Positions 1-8,900 of a stretch of DNA of 64,000 bases are shown one piece after another. The position numbers and the translations under genes are program-made. The notes under the pieces are model-generated. The model was not told where the DNA came from, made no database searches, and saw nothing but the letters and a program-made list of their open reading frames with translations. Source of the DNA: Cyanobacterium sp. HL-69 (lineage in GTDB: Bacteria > Cyanobacteriota > Cyanobacteriia > Cyanobacteriales > Cyanobacteriaceae); the NCBI GenBank assembly GCA_002813895.1, contig CP024912.1:2759836-2823835 (forward strand), written 5' to 3'. Position 1 is the stretch's first letter. Each line of letters opens with the position of its first letter.

Positions 1-528
1 GTTAAAAGTAGCGAATATGTAGGCTATTATGTGGCTGAAAAGATGATGTTTTTGGGTAGTTGGATAAAGTATAGTAGCCAGTATCCTCGTCATCAAATGC
101 GTTTGTTTAAAAAAGGAAAGGTTTCTTTTATTGATTTTGGACACGCAGAAAGGGAGGTTTGTGAGGGAGAAGCAGGATATTTGAAAAATATTTATCCTCA
201 TTATACTTGCAGTAAGGGATTGAGTCGTTGGTTAGAAAAACATAACCGTTATTCTACGGATGAGGCTATAGAAAGTATTAAACAAAGGGGAGTAAATAAA
301 ATTAGATGGAAAGATTTGTTTTTTGGGGAAACGGAGGTAATCCGCCGTCGGGCTTTGAAGGATTTATCTTTTAGGATTCCTTTTAGACCTTTTTTTCGTT
401 GGTTTTATATGTATTTTATTCTTAGGGGTTTTTTGGATGGAAAAGCTGGTTTTGCTTGGTGTGTTTTGCAGAGTTTTTACGAATATTTTATTATTTTGAA
501 GGTTGAGGAGTTGAAACAGAAGGATTAG
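1..528 (+). CDS. Glycosyltransferase family 2, C-terminal part (start lies before the window)
   Basis: The reading frame is open from the first base and stops at 528, so about 175 C-terminal residues are visible. They resemble the C-terminal half of cyanobacterial family 2 glycosyltransferases of the WaaE/KdtX kind: a HQMRLFKKG stretch where the acceptor side begins, a cluster of aromatic and His residues with the phrase SRWLEKHNRYS, and near the end a hydrophobic helix pair around FRWFYMYFILRGFLDGKAGF. The nucleotide-binding domain with its DXD motif would be upstream and cannot be checked. The likely role is sugar transfer for a surface polysaccharide or glycolipid at the cytoplasmic membrane. 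Family assignment is fairly sure from the C-terminal pattern; the substrate is unknown. The next gene converges on it from the other strand. Confidence 0.7.
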   Translation, partial: VKSSEYVGYYVAEKMMFLGSWIKYSSQYPRHQMRLFKKGKVSFIDFGHAEREVCEGEAGYLKNIYPHYTCSKGLSRWLEKHNRYSTDEAIESIKQRGVNKIRWKDLFFGETEVIRRRALKDLSFRIPFRPFFRWFYMYFILRGFLDGKAGFAWCVLQSFYEYFIILKVEELKQKD

Positions 529-611
529 GCTTTTTTATTTCATTTAGCTATTATTTTTAATTAAAGCATTTTAACTTAATCCCTAATATTTATAAAATAA
601 TCTAGCGCACC

Positions 612-1361
612 TTAGTTGTTAATGGTAATTTTTGTTTTATATTTTTTAGGAATGTTGAGAGGTTTTTTCTCTGCTTTTTCTACTGAATGATTATTAATTG
701 TTGGGCTAATTTGATTTAGAAAGTAGTTTAGTTTTTCTTGGATGATAGAATCAGTTTCGTTATTTTTCATGATTAATAAATAGTCAATCATGTATTGAGT
801 CTGAGAAATATTTAGTTTACCTGTTTCCCATCGATTAATTAGTTGATTGAGTCCATATAATCTTTTGAGGGGAGATTCGGCAATTAGATGGTTAATATTT
901 TGTTCAAAGGTTTCTTTTTGGTTGTTTTTTTGTTGATAAAAGTACCAACCCAAAAGGGCAAAAGTGCCACTACTGATTAATCCTTGGAAGATAATGGCTG
1001 TAGCTAACCAATGACTATCTATTTCTAACCAAAGTTTAGCACTAAGATAAAGAGCGATCGCCCCTAAACCACTTCCTGCCACCGCCAAGGTAAAACGACG
1101 ATTATGGGAAGGAAAAAAACGGGAAAATACCTGAAGAGCAGAAAAAGAAACTCCCTGATAATTATAGATAAAAAACAACAGGGCGATCGCCCCTAAACTA
1201 GAAAAAATTAAACCCTTATCACCCACCACCATCATTAAACCAACCAAAAACCAACATAGACGACGATAAGTTTTTGGGGTGTATGTAGCACTCAAACCAT
1301 GAGAAACTTGAGTAAATAATCTTCGAGAAAAATAAAAATTAGACCTTTTAGCCTTCACCAT
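612..1361 (-). CDS. Conserved cyanobacterial membrane protein with a helical C-terminal domain
   Basis: I do not recognise a characterised function. The 249-residue product has an Arg/Lys-rich N-terminus followed by about four hydrophobic segments (roughly residues 35-52, 53-70, 92-110 and 120-142). After these comes a soluble helical C-terminal half containing AESPLKRLYGLNQLINRWETG, which looks like one helical repeat. Cyanobacterial proteins of this general plan are sometimes labelled armadillo-type fold proteins, but only one possible repeat is visible here, so that label is weak. The ATG at 1361 lies about 170 bp upstream of ndhA on the opposite strand, so the two genes are divergent. The C-terminus reads KITINN before the stop, one of several -(D/N)N tails in this window. 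Confidence 0.55.
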   Translation of the reverse strand: MVKAKRSNFYFSRRLFTQVSHGLSATYTPKTYRRLCWFLVGLMMVVGDKGLIFSSLGAIALLFFIYNYQGVSFSALQVFSRFFPSHNRRFTLAVAGSGLGAIALYLSAKLWLEIDSHWLATAIIFQGLISSGTFALLGWYFYQQKNNQKETFEQNINHLIAESPLKRLYGLNQLINRWETGKLNISQTQYMIDYLLIMKNNETDSIIQEKLNYFLNQISPTINNHSVEKAEKKPLNIPKKYKTKITINN

Positions 1362-1528
1362 AACATCAAAAACAGTGGCAACAACCAGCCTCCCTTCAGA
1401 ATAATAATCCTAGCACTAATCCATCATCATCAAAACCTTTTTTTTAGGCAAAAAAAGAGCAAACTTTGGTTCAGTAAGTAACTTTAATATAAAATGAAGT
1501 CCAGAAGCAAATAAATAAAACAAATAAA

Positions 1529-2647
1529 ATGAACTCAGGAATCGATTTACAAGGAAGTTTTATAACCTCCCTCATCGACTTAGGATTGTCCCCAGAGTTA
1601 GCCAAAACCCTCTGGATACCACTCCCCCTAGTCTTGATGATTATCGGTGCAACCGTGGGAGTATTAGTAACCGTATGGTTAGAAAGAAAAATCTCCGCCG
1701 CAGCCCAACAAAGAATTGGTCCGGAATACGCAGGCCCTTTGGGCGTATTACAACCTGTCGCCGACGGTATTAAATTAGTTTTTAAAGAAGATATTACCCC
1801 AGCCAAAGCAGATCCATTATTATTTACCTTAGGGCCTGCAGTGGTAGTAATTCCAGTATTTTTATCATATTTAATTGTACCCTTCGGACAAAACCTCGTC
1901 ATCACCGACTTAAACGTTGGTATCTTTATCTGGATTTCCCTTTCCAGTATTGCCCCTATCGGTTTACTAATGGCAGGTTACTCCTCCAACAACAAATACT
2001 CCCTATTAGGAGGTTTAAGGGCAGCCGCCCAATCCATCAGCTACGAAATTCCTCTTGCTCTTGCCGTCCTTGCCGTGGTAATGATGTCTAATAGTCTTAG
2101 TACCATCGACATTGTCGAACAACAGTCAGGGTATGGTATCTTGGGATGGAATATCTGGCGCCAACCCGTGGGCTTCCTTATCTTTTGGGTAGCAGCCTTG
2201 GCTGAATGTGAGCGTTTACCCTTCGACTTACCCGAAGCAGAAGAAGAATTAGTAGCAGGGTATCAAACCGAATATACAGGGATGAAATTTGCCCTCTTTT
2301 ACGTGGGGTCCTATGTTAACCTCGTGTTATCAGCCCTCATTGTAGCCGTGCTTTATTTAGGAGGTTGGGACTTTCCTATTCCTATCCAAAACCTAGCTAG
2401 TTGGTTAGGAGTAAGCGAAACTACCCCTTGGTTACAGGTACTTACCGCTGCCCTTGGTATTTCCATGACAGTATTAAAAGCATACTTTTTAGTCTTTATT
2501 GCTGTATTATTACGTTGGACAGTACCTAGGGTCAGAATTGACCAATTACTCGACTTAGGCTGGAAATTTTTATTACCCGTAGCTTTAGTTAATCTATTGC
2601 TTACCGCCGCCCTAAAACTAACCTTCCCCATTGCCTTTGGAGGATAA
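1529..2647 (+). CDS. ndhA: NAD(P)H-quinone oxidoreductase subunit 1 (NdhA)
   Basis: Membrane subunit of the cyanobacterial NDH-1 complex in the thylakoid membrane, which takes electrons from reduced ferredoxin to plastoquinone and supports cyclic electron flow and respiration. The 372-residue length matches NdhA. Visible signatures are the motif [20 protein letters not shown] near residues 58-77 and the acidic loop [19 protein letters not shown] near residue 230, both part of the quinone-site region that contacts NdhK/NdhH, plus about eight membrane helices. In most cyanobacteria ndhA heads an ndhA-I-G-E operon. Here the next gene is an unrelated acetyltransferase, and no ndhI, ndhG or ndhE lies in the window. 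Identification is secure. Confidence 0.97.
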   Translation: MNSGIDLQGSFITSLIDLGLSPELAKTLWIPLPLVLMIIGATVGVLVTVWLERKISAAAQQRIGPEYAGPLGVLQPVADGIKLVFKEDITPAKADPLLFTLGPAVVVIPVFLSYLIVPFGQNLVITDLNVGIFIWISLSSIAPIGLLMAGYSSNNKYSLLGGLRAAAQSISYEIPLALAVLAVVMMSNSLSTIDIVEQQSGYGILGWNIWRQPVGFLIFWVAALAECERLPFDLPEAEEELVAGYQTEYTGMKFALFYVGSYVNLVLSALIVAVLYLGGWDFPIPIQNLASWLGVSETTPWLQVLTAALGISMTVLKAYFLVFIAVLLRWTVPRVRIDQLLDLGWKFLLPVALVNLLLTAALKLTFPIAFGG

Positions 2648-2665
2648 GGATAAAATTTATACACT

Positions 2666-2685
2666 GGGCGAACAAACGTTCGCCC
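2666..2685. repeat. Perfect hairpin GGGCGAAC-AAAC-GTTCGCCC downstream of ndhA
   Basis: An 8-bp perfect stem with a 4-base loop begins 18 bp after the ndhA stop codon. It has no T-run after it, so it is not a classic intrinsic terminator, but it could stabilise the ndhA mRNA 3' end. The region just after it reads as the ATTATCCATTATCAATT type of cyanobacterial repeat found elsewhere in this window. Confidence 0.6.
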
Positions 2686-2743
2686 TAACTCTCAATTATC
2701 CATTATCAATTACTTTCCACCCTCATTGATTGATTAAAAACTG

Positions 2744-3337
2744 GTGACATCATCATTATCCTTTTTCCATCACAACCATTCCTCCTCCCGTTGCCCTATC
2801 ATTCGCTTTGCAACCTCCGAGGATATTCGTCAAATTGCCGATATACTCACCTATGGTTTCCATGACTTTGGTAAACTAATGGAGTGGCTTTATCCCCTGA
2901 TGAAGATGGGTATTGCCGAGGATTTGCGCGATCGCATTTATGCCCATAATTCTGACTATTGCTGTATCGTAGCCGTTATCCCTGCCACCACCACAGAAGC
3001 AGAAAAAATAGTCGGCACCGTAGAAGTATCCCAAAGAAGACTATATGGTTGGACTCAAAAACAAAAATTTCCTTACATATCTAACCTTGCCGTAAAAAAA
3101 GAATTTCGTCGCCAAGGCATCGCCACCCAACTGCTCAAAAAATGCGAAGAAATTGCCCGAAATTGGGGCTATGATAATCTTTCTCTCCATGTATTAGCCG
3201 AAAACAAAACAGGGCAAACAGTCTATCTTCAAAATGGCTACACCATCAAACAAGAAGAAACCAACCTCTATAGTTTATTCATCAAAAACAAACGTCGCCT
3301 GTTATTAGAAAAATCCTTTAGTAATAACCCAGAGTAA
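2744..3337 (+). CDS. GNAT family N-acetyltransferase
   Basis: A 197-residue protein with a GCN5-related acetyltransferase fold. The acetyl-CoA binding motif A is clear: SNLAVKKEFRRQGIATQLL, with RRQGIA at residues 122-127, followed by an alpha-helix and the B-motif region NKTGQTVYLQNGYTIKQEE. The acceptor is unknown; such proteins acetylate small amines, peptides or protein N-termini in the cytosol. The reading frame starts with GTG at 2744 and no closer ATG precedes the domain, so GTG is taken. The next gene begins 16 bp after its stop, so the two are probably co-transcribed. Confidence 0.8.
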   Translation: MTSSLSFFHHNHSSSRCPIIRFATSEDIRQIADILTYGFHDFGKLMEWLYPLMKMGIAEDLRDRIYAHNSDYCCIVAVIPATTTEAEKIVGTVEVSQRRLYGWTQKQKFPYISNLAVKKEFRRQGIATQLLKKCEEIARNWGYDNLSLHVLAENKTGQTVYLQNGYTIKQEETNLYSLFIKNKRRLLLEKSFSNNPE

Positions 3338-3353
3338 CTCCCATTCATCCCCC

Positions 3354-3806
3354 ATGAATCAAAACGCCCAAAATAATATCTACACTGATTTAGATAAATT
3401 CGTTCAAGAAAAACCCCTTTTAATAGTCAATCCAAAAAAGAAAAATGGTCTAATTCTAATTAAAAAATATTATGCCGAATTTGCAGGCCCTGGGGCTATA
3501 GTGGGAGGATTTTTTGACCAAGATTTAGTAGATGTTATCCCTGTGGGTAAACTGTCTTTATTTGTACCCCAAAATAGCTCCGAAAAACAGAGGGCATACC
3601 TACTCAGGAGACAATGGGTAAAATTAATTCAACAAATTACCAGTAACCCCATTTCCCGTGAAAGGGCGCAAGTTATTCTTAATCAATTTGAACATTGGTT
3701 TGATTGTCAAACAGCCGAAAAATTACCCGACGAAGTATTTGCTCTGTTGGTGGGGGTATTACCTGATACCATAAAAAAAACTAGAGATTTAGTCAATCGT
3801 TTATAA
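3354..3806 (+). CDS. Conserved hypothetical protein
   Basis: Not recognised. The 150-residue product is soluble with no signal peptide or membrane helix. A beta-rich N-terminal half contains YAEFAGPGAIVGGFFDQDLVDVIPVGKLSLFV, and a helical C-terminal half contains ISRERAQVILNQFEHWFD. It begins 16 bp after the GNAT gene and ends 20 bp before biliverdin reductase, all on the same strand, so it probably belongs to a three-gene transcript. Nothing in the sequence indicates an enzymatic role. Confidence 0.6.
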   Translation: MNQNAQNNIYTDLDKFVQEKPLLIVNPKKKNGLILIKKYYAEFAGPGAIVGGFFDQDLVDVIPVGKLSLFVPQNSSEKQRAYLLRRQWVKLIQQITSNPISRERAQVILNQFEHWFDCQTAEKLPDEVFALLVGVLPDTIKKTRDLVNRL

Positions 3807-3829
3807 ATTAATTTTAATCTTAAGCCGTG

Positions 3830-4828
3830 ATGAGTCAGTATAATATTGTCAAAACTCCCGTCAAAGTAGGCATTGTCGGCACAGGATACGCCGCCGCTAG
3901 AAGGGCAGAAGCCTTTAACGATTCACCCCATACGGAATTAGTGGCGGTAAGTGGTAACACCCCAGAAAAAACAGCTACCTTTGCCCAAACTCATCATCTA
4001 AAAACCCTATCTTCTTGGCAAGATTTGATAAGTGATAAAGAAATCGATTTAATTTGTGTTTCTAATGTAAATTATCTCCATGGGCAAATTATTCGTGAAG
4101 CCCTTTTGGCAGACAAACACGTTATTGTTGAATATCCCCTCACCATCGACAGTAAAGAAGCCCCAGAATTATTAAATTTAGCCAAGGCAAAAAGAAAACT
4201 ACTTCATATCGAGCATATCGAACTTTTGGGGGGAGTGCATCAAGCTATTAAACAATATATTTCTAAGATAGGTAATCCTTTCCTTGCTAGTTACGAAACT
4301 ATTTTGTCTAAACCCAAGGTAGGTAATCATTGGACTTACAATTACCATCATTATGGCTTTCCTCTGATTGCCGCCCTTTCTCGCATCAATCGCTTTACGG
4401 ATTTGTTTGGGGAGGTGGAAACCGTCAGTTGTAATGCTCGTTTTTGGGATACTCCTGAGAGTGGTTATTTTTCATCCTGTTGGTGTCAGGCACAGTTGAT
4501 GTTTAAAAATCAGATGGGGGTGAATATTACCTATGGTAAGGGGGATAAATTTGCCCGTAGTGGTAGGGTGTTAACTATCCATGGGGATGAAGGGGTTTTA
4601 TTGTTTGAAGGGGAAAAGGGTAGGTTAATTCAGGGGGATAAGGTAATGGATTTGGAAGTGGGCAGTCGTCGGGGTTTGTTTACCCAAGATACAGAGGCAG
4701 TTTTAGAGCATTTATTAAATGATGCCCCTATTTATACCGCTAATCAGCATAGTGTTTATACTTTGAAGGTGGCTAATGCAGCCCTTGAGTCTTATAAGAG
4801 TAAGCAAACTCTGCGGATAGACAATTAA
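3830..4828 (+). CDS. bvdR: Biliverdin reductase (BvdR), Gfo/Idh/MocA superfamily
   Basis: NAD(P)H-dependent reductase that converts biliverdin IXalpha to bilirubin in the cytosol; in Synechocystis BvdR is linked to normal phycobilisome formation. The 332-residue product begins with a Rossmann nucleotide-binding motif, VGIVGTGYAAARRAEAF. It then carries marks typical of cyanobacterial BvdR: VEYPL where most Gfo/Idh/MocA enzymes have E-K-P, the run HIEHIELLGGVHQAI, GFPLIAALSRINRFTDLFG, and GSRRGLFTQDTEAVL near the C-terminus. The EKP lysine is therefore absent, as I recall for Synechocystis BvdR. A GTG at 3827 directly precedes the ATG at 3830, and either could start the protein. The C-terminus ends RIDN, next to a heptamer repeat. 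Confidence 0.9.
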   Translation: MSQYNIVKTPVKVGIVGTGYAAARRAEAFNDSPHTELVAVSGNTPEKTATFAQTHHLKTLSSWQDLISDKEIDLICVSNVNYLHGQIIREALLADKHVIVEYPLTIDSKEAPELLNLAKAKRKLLHIEHIELLGGVHQAIKQYISKIGNPFLASYETILSKPKVGNHWTYNYHHYGFPLIAALSRINRFTDLFGEVETVSCNARFWDTPESGYFSSCWCQAQLMFKNQMGVNITYGKGDKFARSGRVLTIHGDEGVLLFEGEKGRLIQGDKVMDLEVGSRRGLFTQDTEAVLEHLLNDAPIYTANQHSVYTLKVANAALESYKSKQTLRIDN

Positions 4829-4841
4829 CAATTATTATCTT

Positions 4842-4865
4842 TTGCCCATTGCCCATTGCCCATTG
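4842..4865. repeat. Short tandem heptamer repeat, unit TGCCCAT
   Basis: Three perfect tandem copies of a 7-bp unit (read as TTGCCCA/TGCCCAT) lie just after the bvdR stop codon and before purN. Related degenerate heptamers occur at many gene ends in this window. Tandem heptamers of this kind are known in cyanobacterial genomes as short tandemly repeated repetitive sequences. Confidence 0.75.
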
Positions 4866-4924
4866 TTTATCTTGCCAAAGTTTGAGATAATCTTGGTTAA
4901 ACTTTAGTAATCCATGGCTGGTAA

Positions 4925-5551
4925 ATGAACGCAATTATTTCTCCCGATGTTAGTCTTGAACAGTTAAAATCTGCCACTCCTGTTAGGTTAGGGGTAATGG
5001 CTTCGGGTAGTGGTAGTAACTTCGAGGCGATCGCCCATGGTATTATTAATGGAGAATTAAATGCTAAAATTGAAGTCCTAATTTACAATAATCCTAATGC
5101 TACGGTGAGAGAAAAGGCTGAAAAACTAGGCATCAAGGCAGTTTTACTTAACCATCGAGATTTCCAAAGCCGTGAAGAATTAGATCAAGCCATCGTCGAA
5201 GTATTCAAAAACCATGGGGTAGAGTGGGTAGTGATGGCAGGATGGATGCGCATTATTACCAACGTATTATTAAATGCCTTCCCCCGAAAAGTGATTAATA
5301 TTCACCCTAGTTTATTACCTAGTTTTAAAGGAATAAATGCCGTTGAACAAGCCTTGGAAGCAAAGGTTAAAATTACAGGATGTACTGTCCATTTAGTAGA
5401 TTTGGCGGTGGATAGTGGCCCGGTTTTAATTCAGTCGGCGGTGCCTATCCAGGAAGGTGATACCCCCGAAACCCTACATAAACGGATTCAAATCCAAGAA
5501 CATCTTATCATGGTAAGGGCGATCGCCCTTTTAGCCCATCTTGAAAATTAG
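4925..5551 (+). CDS. purN: Phosphoribosylglycinamide formyltransferase (GART)
   Basis: Transfers the formyl group of 10-formyltetrahydrofolate to GAR, the third step of de novo purine synthesis, in the cytosol. The 208-residue product has the phosphate-binding loop GVMASGSGSNFEAIAHG (about residues 23-39) and the formyltransferase catalytic set N125, H127 (INIHPSLLPSFKG) and D163 (VDLAVDSGPVL). An N-terminal extension of about 20 residues before RLGVMASG is common in cyanobacterial PurN. The downstream ycf20-like gene starts 10 bp after the stop, suggesting co-transcription. Assignment is secure. Confidence 0.96.
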   Translation: MNAIISPDVSLEQLKSATPVRLGVMASGSGSNFEAIAHGIINGELNAKIEVLIYNNPNATVREKAEKLGIKAVLLNHRDFQSREELDQAIVEVFKNHGVEWVVMAGWMRIITNVLLNAFPRKVINIHPSLLPSFKGINAVEQALEAKVKITGCTVHLVDLAVDSGPVLIQSAVPIQEGDTPETLHKRIQIQEHLIMVRAIALLAHLEN

Positions 5552-5560
5552 TAAACTATT

Positions 5561-5890
5561 ATGCAAGAAACAAGACTAAATATCTTACTCACAGGCATCG
5601 GCAACCAAATCATCGACTTTTTTAGTAACCCTTGGCGCCGACTATCCCTTAATGTAATTGCTTTCTTACTAGGTTTCTTTCTTGCTAACACCATCTCCTC
5701 CATTGCTGGGCAAGCAGCGAGATGGGATGTCACCTTTGCCTTTTTTTTCCTACTCTTCACCGAAGGCTCAAATATTATCATTTACAAAAATCGTAACCCC
5801 AACAAACCCCTTTGGCGTACCACCCTCAACGCCTTTAAAATCGGTTTTGCTTATTCTTTGTACCTCGAAGGACTCAAATTGGCATCTTAG
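5561..5890 (+). CDS. ycf20: Ycf20-like DUF565 membrane protein
   Basis: A 109-residue membrane protein of the Ycf20/DUF565 family, found in cyanobacteria and plastids. Typical features are FFSNPWRRLSLNVIAFLLGFFLANTI near the N-terminus, a second hydrophobic segment VTFAFFFLLFTEGSNIIIYKN, and a C-terminal NAFKIGFAYSLYLEGLKLAS. About two to three membrane helices are expected. In green algae and plants a Ycf20 homologue affects thermal dissipation of light energy; the biochemical function is not established. It follows purN by 10 bp. Confidence 0.85.
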   Translation: MQETRLNILLTGIGNQIIDFFSNPWRRLSLNVIAFLLGFFLANTISSIAGQAARWDVTFAFFFLLFTEGSNIIIYKNRNPNKPLWRTTLNAFKIGFAYSLYLEGLKLAS

Positions 5891-5954
5891 TTGCCACAAG
5901 ATTAGCTAAGATGAATTAACTAGCGATTCCCATTACCCCATACCTTCCCCCTAG

Positions 5955-8900
5955 GTGGCTATGACTCCTAAAGCCTCATCTTTGCAGCGAAAATCCCCCC
6001 GCTTTACCCTTCGTTGGGTTTTAATTGTTCCTTTTTTAGTACAAATCATTACCACGGTAGGTATAGTTGGTTATTTGTCATATCGCACAGGGCAAAAAAC
6101 CATAGAAAATTTAGCTGATCAATTATTAACAGAAACGAGCGATCGCACCTTAGAATATTTAGATAACTATTTAGGAAAAGCAGAACAAGTAAACCAAATT
6201 AATGCTAATGCTTTTCGTACAGGAATCATCAACCTAGAAAATGATCAAGACAACCTACCCCAATACTTTTATGGCAAAATCCGAGAGTTTAATTTAGGTT
6301 ATCTCAACTTTACTGACTTAGTAGGAAATTATGTTGGTGTCGGTTACGGCTATCATCAAAATACCAACGTAGAAGTGGCAATTATCAACAGTGATAATCC
6401 TAACCAAAAAATATACTACCACGTGGATCATCGAGGCAATCTTCTTGGCATTGCCGACATAGAAGAAAATCCCCCCCCATTAAAACCTTGGTATCAACAA
6501 GCCCCTCAATGGAGTCCTATTTATCCTTGGAATAGTGAAAACGCTTTTCCCCCCATTCTCGGCATTTCCCACTCAACCCCTGTTTATAATAGCGACAATA
6601 CTTTAATCGGTATTTTATCCATAGACTTGCAACTAGAGCAAATTAACCAATTTTTACAACAGCTAAACCTTCAAGAAGGTAGCGTTACCTTTGTCATTGA
6701 CAAAGAAGGACTAATGATTGGTAGTTGTAACCAAGACTTTTTAGGGAGTATTGTGGATAGTCGTAGCCAAAGAATATCCGCCCCTAACTGCGAATATCCA
6801 CTGGTAAAAGAAGTAACACAAATCCTCACAGACAATTATCAAAACTTTGATAATATTACCAGAGAAACCACCATTAAATCCCCTAGCAGCAGTGGTAAAC
6901 CCTATATAAAAGTTACTCCCTATCAAAATGACATAGGAATTGATTGGCTTGTCATTACCATATTACCTGAGTCGTTGTTTATGGATGAAATCAGGAATAA
7001 TGTTGAAACTACCCTTCTTTTTACCGCCCTTAGCTTGGTGTTTTCTGCCTCCGTGGGTTGGTTAGTGGCAAAAAAAATAGGTAAACCCATTCAGCAGTTA
7101 AGTAAATCAACCGTAGAAATTGCTCAAGGCAACTGGCAAGGGGGCATCATTGATTATAAACCAAGCACCATCAAAGAGCTTGACATTCTATTCTTTTCCT
7201 TCAGTGAAATGGCCCAGCAATTACAAGCCTCTTTTATCGAAAAGGAAAAAGCTCTTAATGAATATCAAAAAATGTATGAGCAAGTCGTTCAAACTCAAAC
7301 GGATTTTGTGTTACGCTCGGAGGTTGATACTACTATCATTTTTGCTAATCCAGCCCTATGTGAAGCCCTAGGATGTACCCTAGAAGATATACAAGGTAAG
7401 TCTTGGGGAGATTTTGCTGATCCAGAAGACTTAAAAGAAACCATTATTCAGATTGCTAATTTAACCCCCCATAATCCTACTTTTGTCACCGAAAAGCATA
7501 ATTATCAGGAAAATGGTGGTTATGGTTGGACACAATGGATTAATCAAGGGATTTTTGATGATCAAGGAAATTTAATTGAGATACAATCTGTAGGTAGAGA
7601 TATTACAGTTTTAAAACAAAAGGAATTAGAGTTACAGGCTTCCCAAAAAAGACTCGAATCAATTTTAAATAATGCCCCCCTAGAAATGTGTGTTAATGAT
7701 TTGGATGGGCGTATGTTGATTGTTAATGATTCTTTTGCCCAAACTTTAGGTAAAACTCCTGATGAAGTTATCGGTAAAAACTACGAAGACATTTTTTCCG
7801 AGACTGAAACGAAGATGATTCGGAAACATGATCAAGTCTTGATTGAAACTGGGCAACCCATAATTTTTGAGCAAGAATTTCTCATTGATGGTAAGCTAAA
7901 AGCCTTCTTGGTTAGTAACTTTTTAATTCCCGATGACCAAGGACAATATAATCATATATGTTCTATGGCTTTTGATATAAGCGATCGCAAAGAAGCTGAA
8001 AAGGCTCTAAAAGAAAGCAACACCCGATTTCGCCGTCTTACCCAAAATGTCCCTGGCATAGTCTATCAATATATCATCGATAAGGACGGTAATGATCGCT
8101 TTACCTATATTAGCCCTAAATCACAAGAGATATATAACCTCAGCCCCGAAGAAATCATCCAAGATAGTAGTGTATTATGGCAAAAAGTTCACCCTGATGA
8201 TGTAGCTTCCCTTATCAATGCCGTTGACACCTCTGCCACCAACCTAGAACCCTTTACATCAAGGCATCGTATAATTTTAGCAAATCATGTCATAAAATGG
8301 GTTGAAGCCACTGCTGCCCCCGAAAAACAGCCCAATGGTGACATAATTTGGGATGGGTTGATTAGAGATATAAGTGAGCAAAAAATAGGGCAACAGAAGT
8401 TACAAGAAAGTGAAAGAAGATTTCGCCGTTTGAGCGAAAATGTGCCAGGAGTAATTTATCAATATGTAGTTACTCCTGAAGGTAAGGAGAAGTTTATTTA
8501 TGTTAGTCCAAAATGCAAAGAAGTTTGTGGTATTGAGCCCTCAAAACTTTTAAAATCTAGTCTGTTTCTTTGGGAAAAAGTGCTTCCTGATGATATTATT
8601 ACTATTCGAAAAAAAATTGCAAAATCTCTGAGTTCCTTAAGTGCTTTTTATGCAGAATTTCGTCTGAAAAAAGGCGACAATAATCAAGAATGGTCATGGT
8701 TTGAAGCCTGTTCGGTGCCAGAAAAACAAGTTAATGGAGATATATTATGGGAAGGATTTTTAACTGATATTACTACTCGTAAAAAAGCAGAAATTGCCAT
8801 TACCAATGCCAAAGAAAAAGCAGAAAAAGCCACTCAAGTAAAAAGTGAATTTTTAGCGAACATGAGTCATGAAATTCGTACTCCCATGAATGGAGTAATT

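Noticed and set aside
1471-1905. 144-residue minus-strand frame over the ndhA start
   Set aside because: It is antisense to a secure ndhA gene and its translation has no recognisable domain; it is a shadow frame.
3830-4828. Generic Gfo/Idh/MocA oxidoreductase with a lost catalytic Lys
   Set aside because: The EYPL motif together with HIEHIELLGG and GSRRGLF is the normal pattern of cyanobacterial biliverdin reductase, so the change is not a defect.
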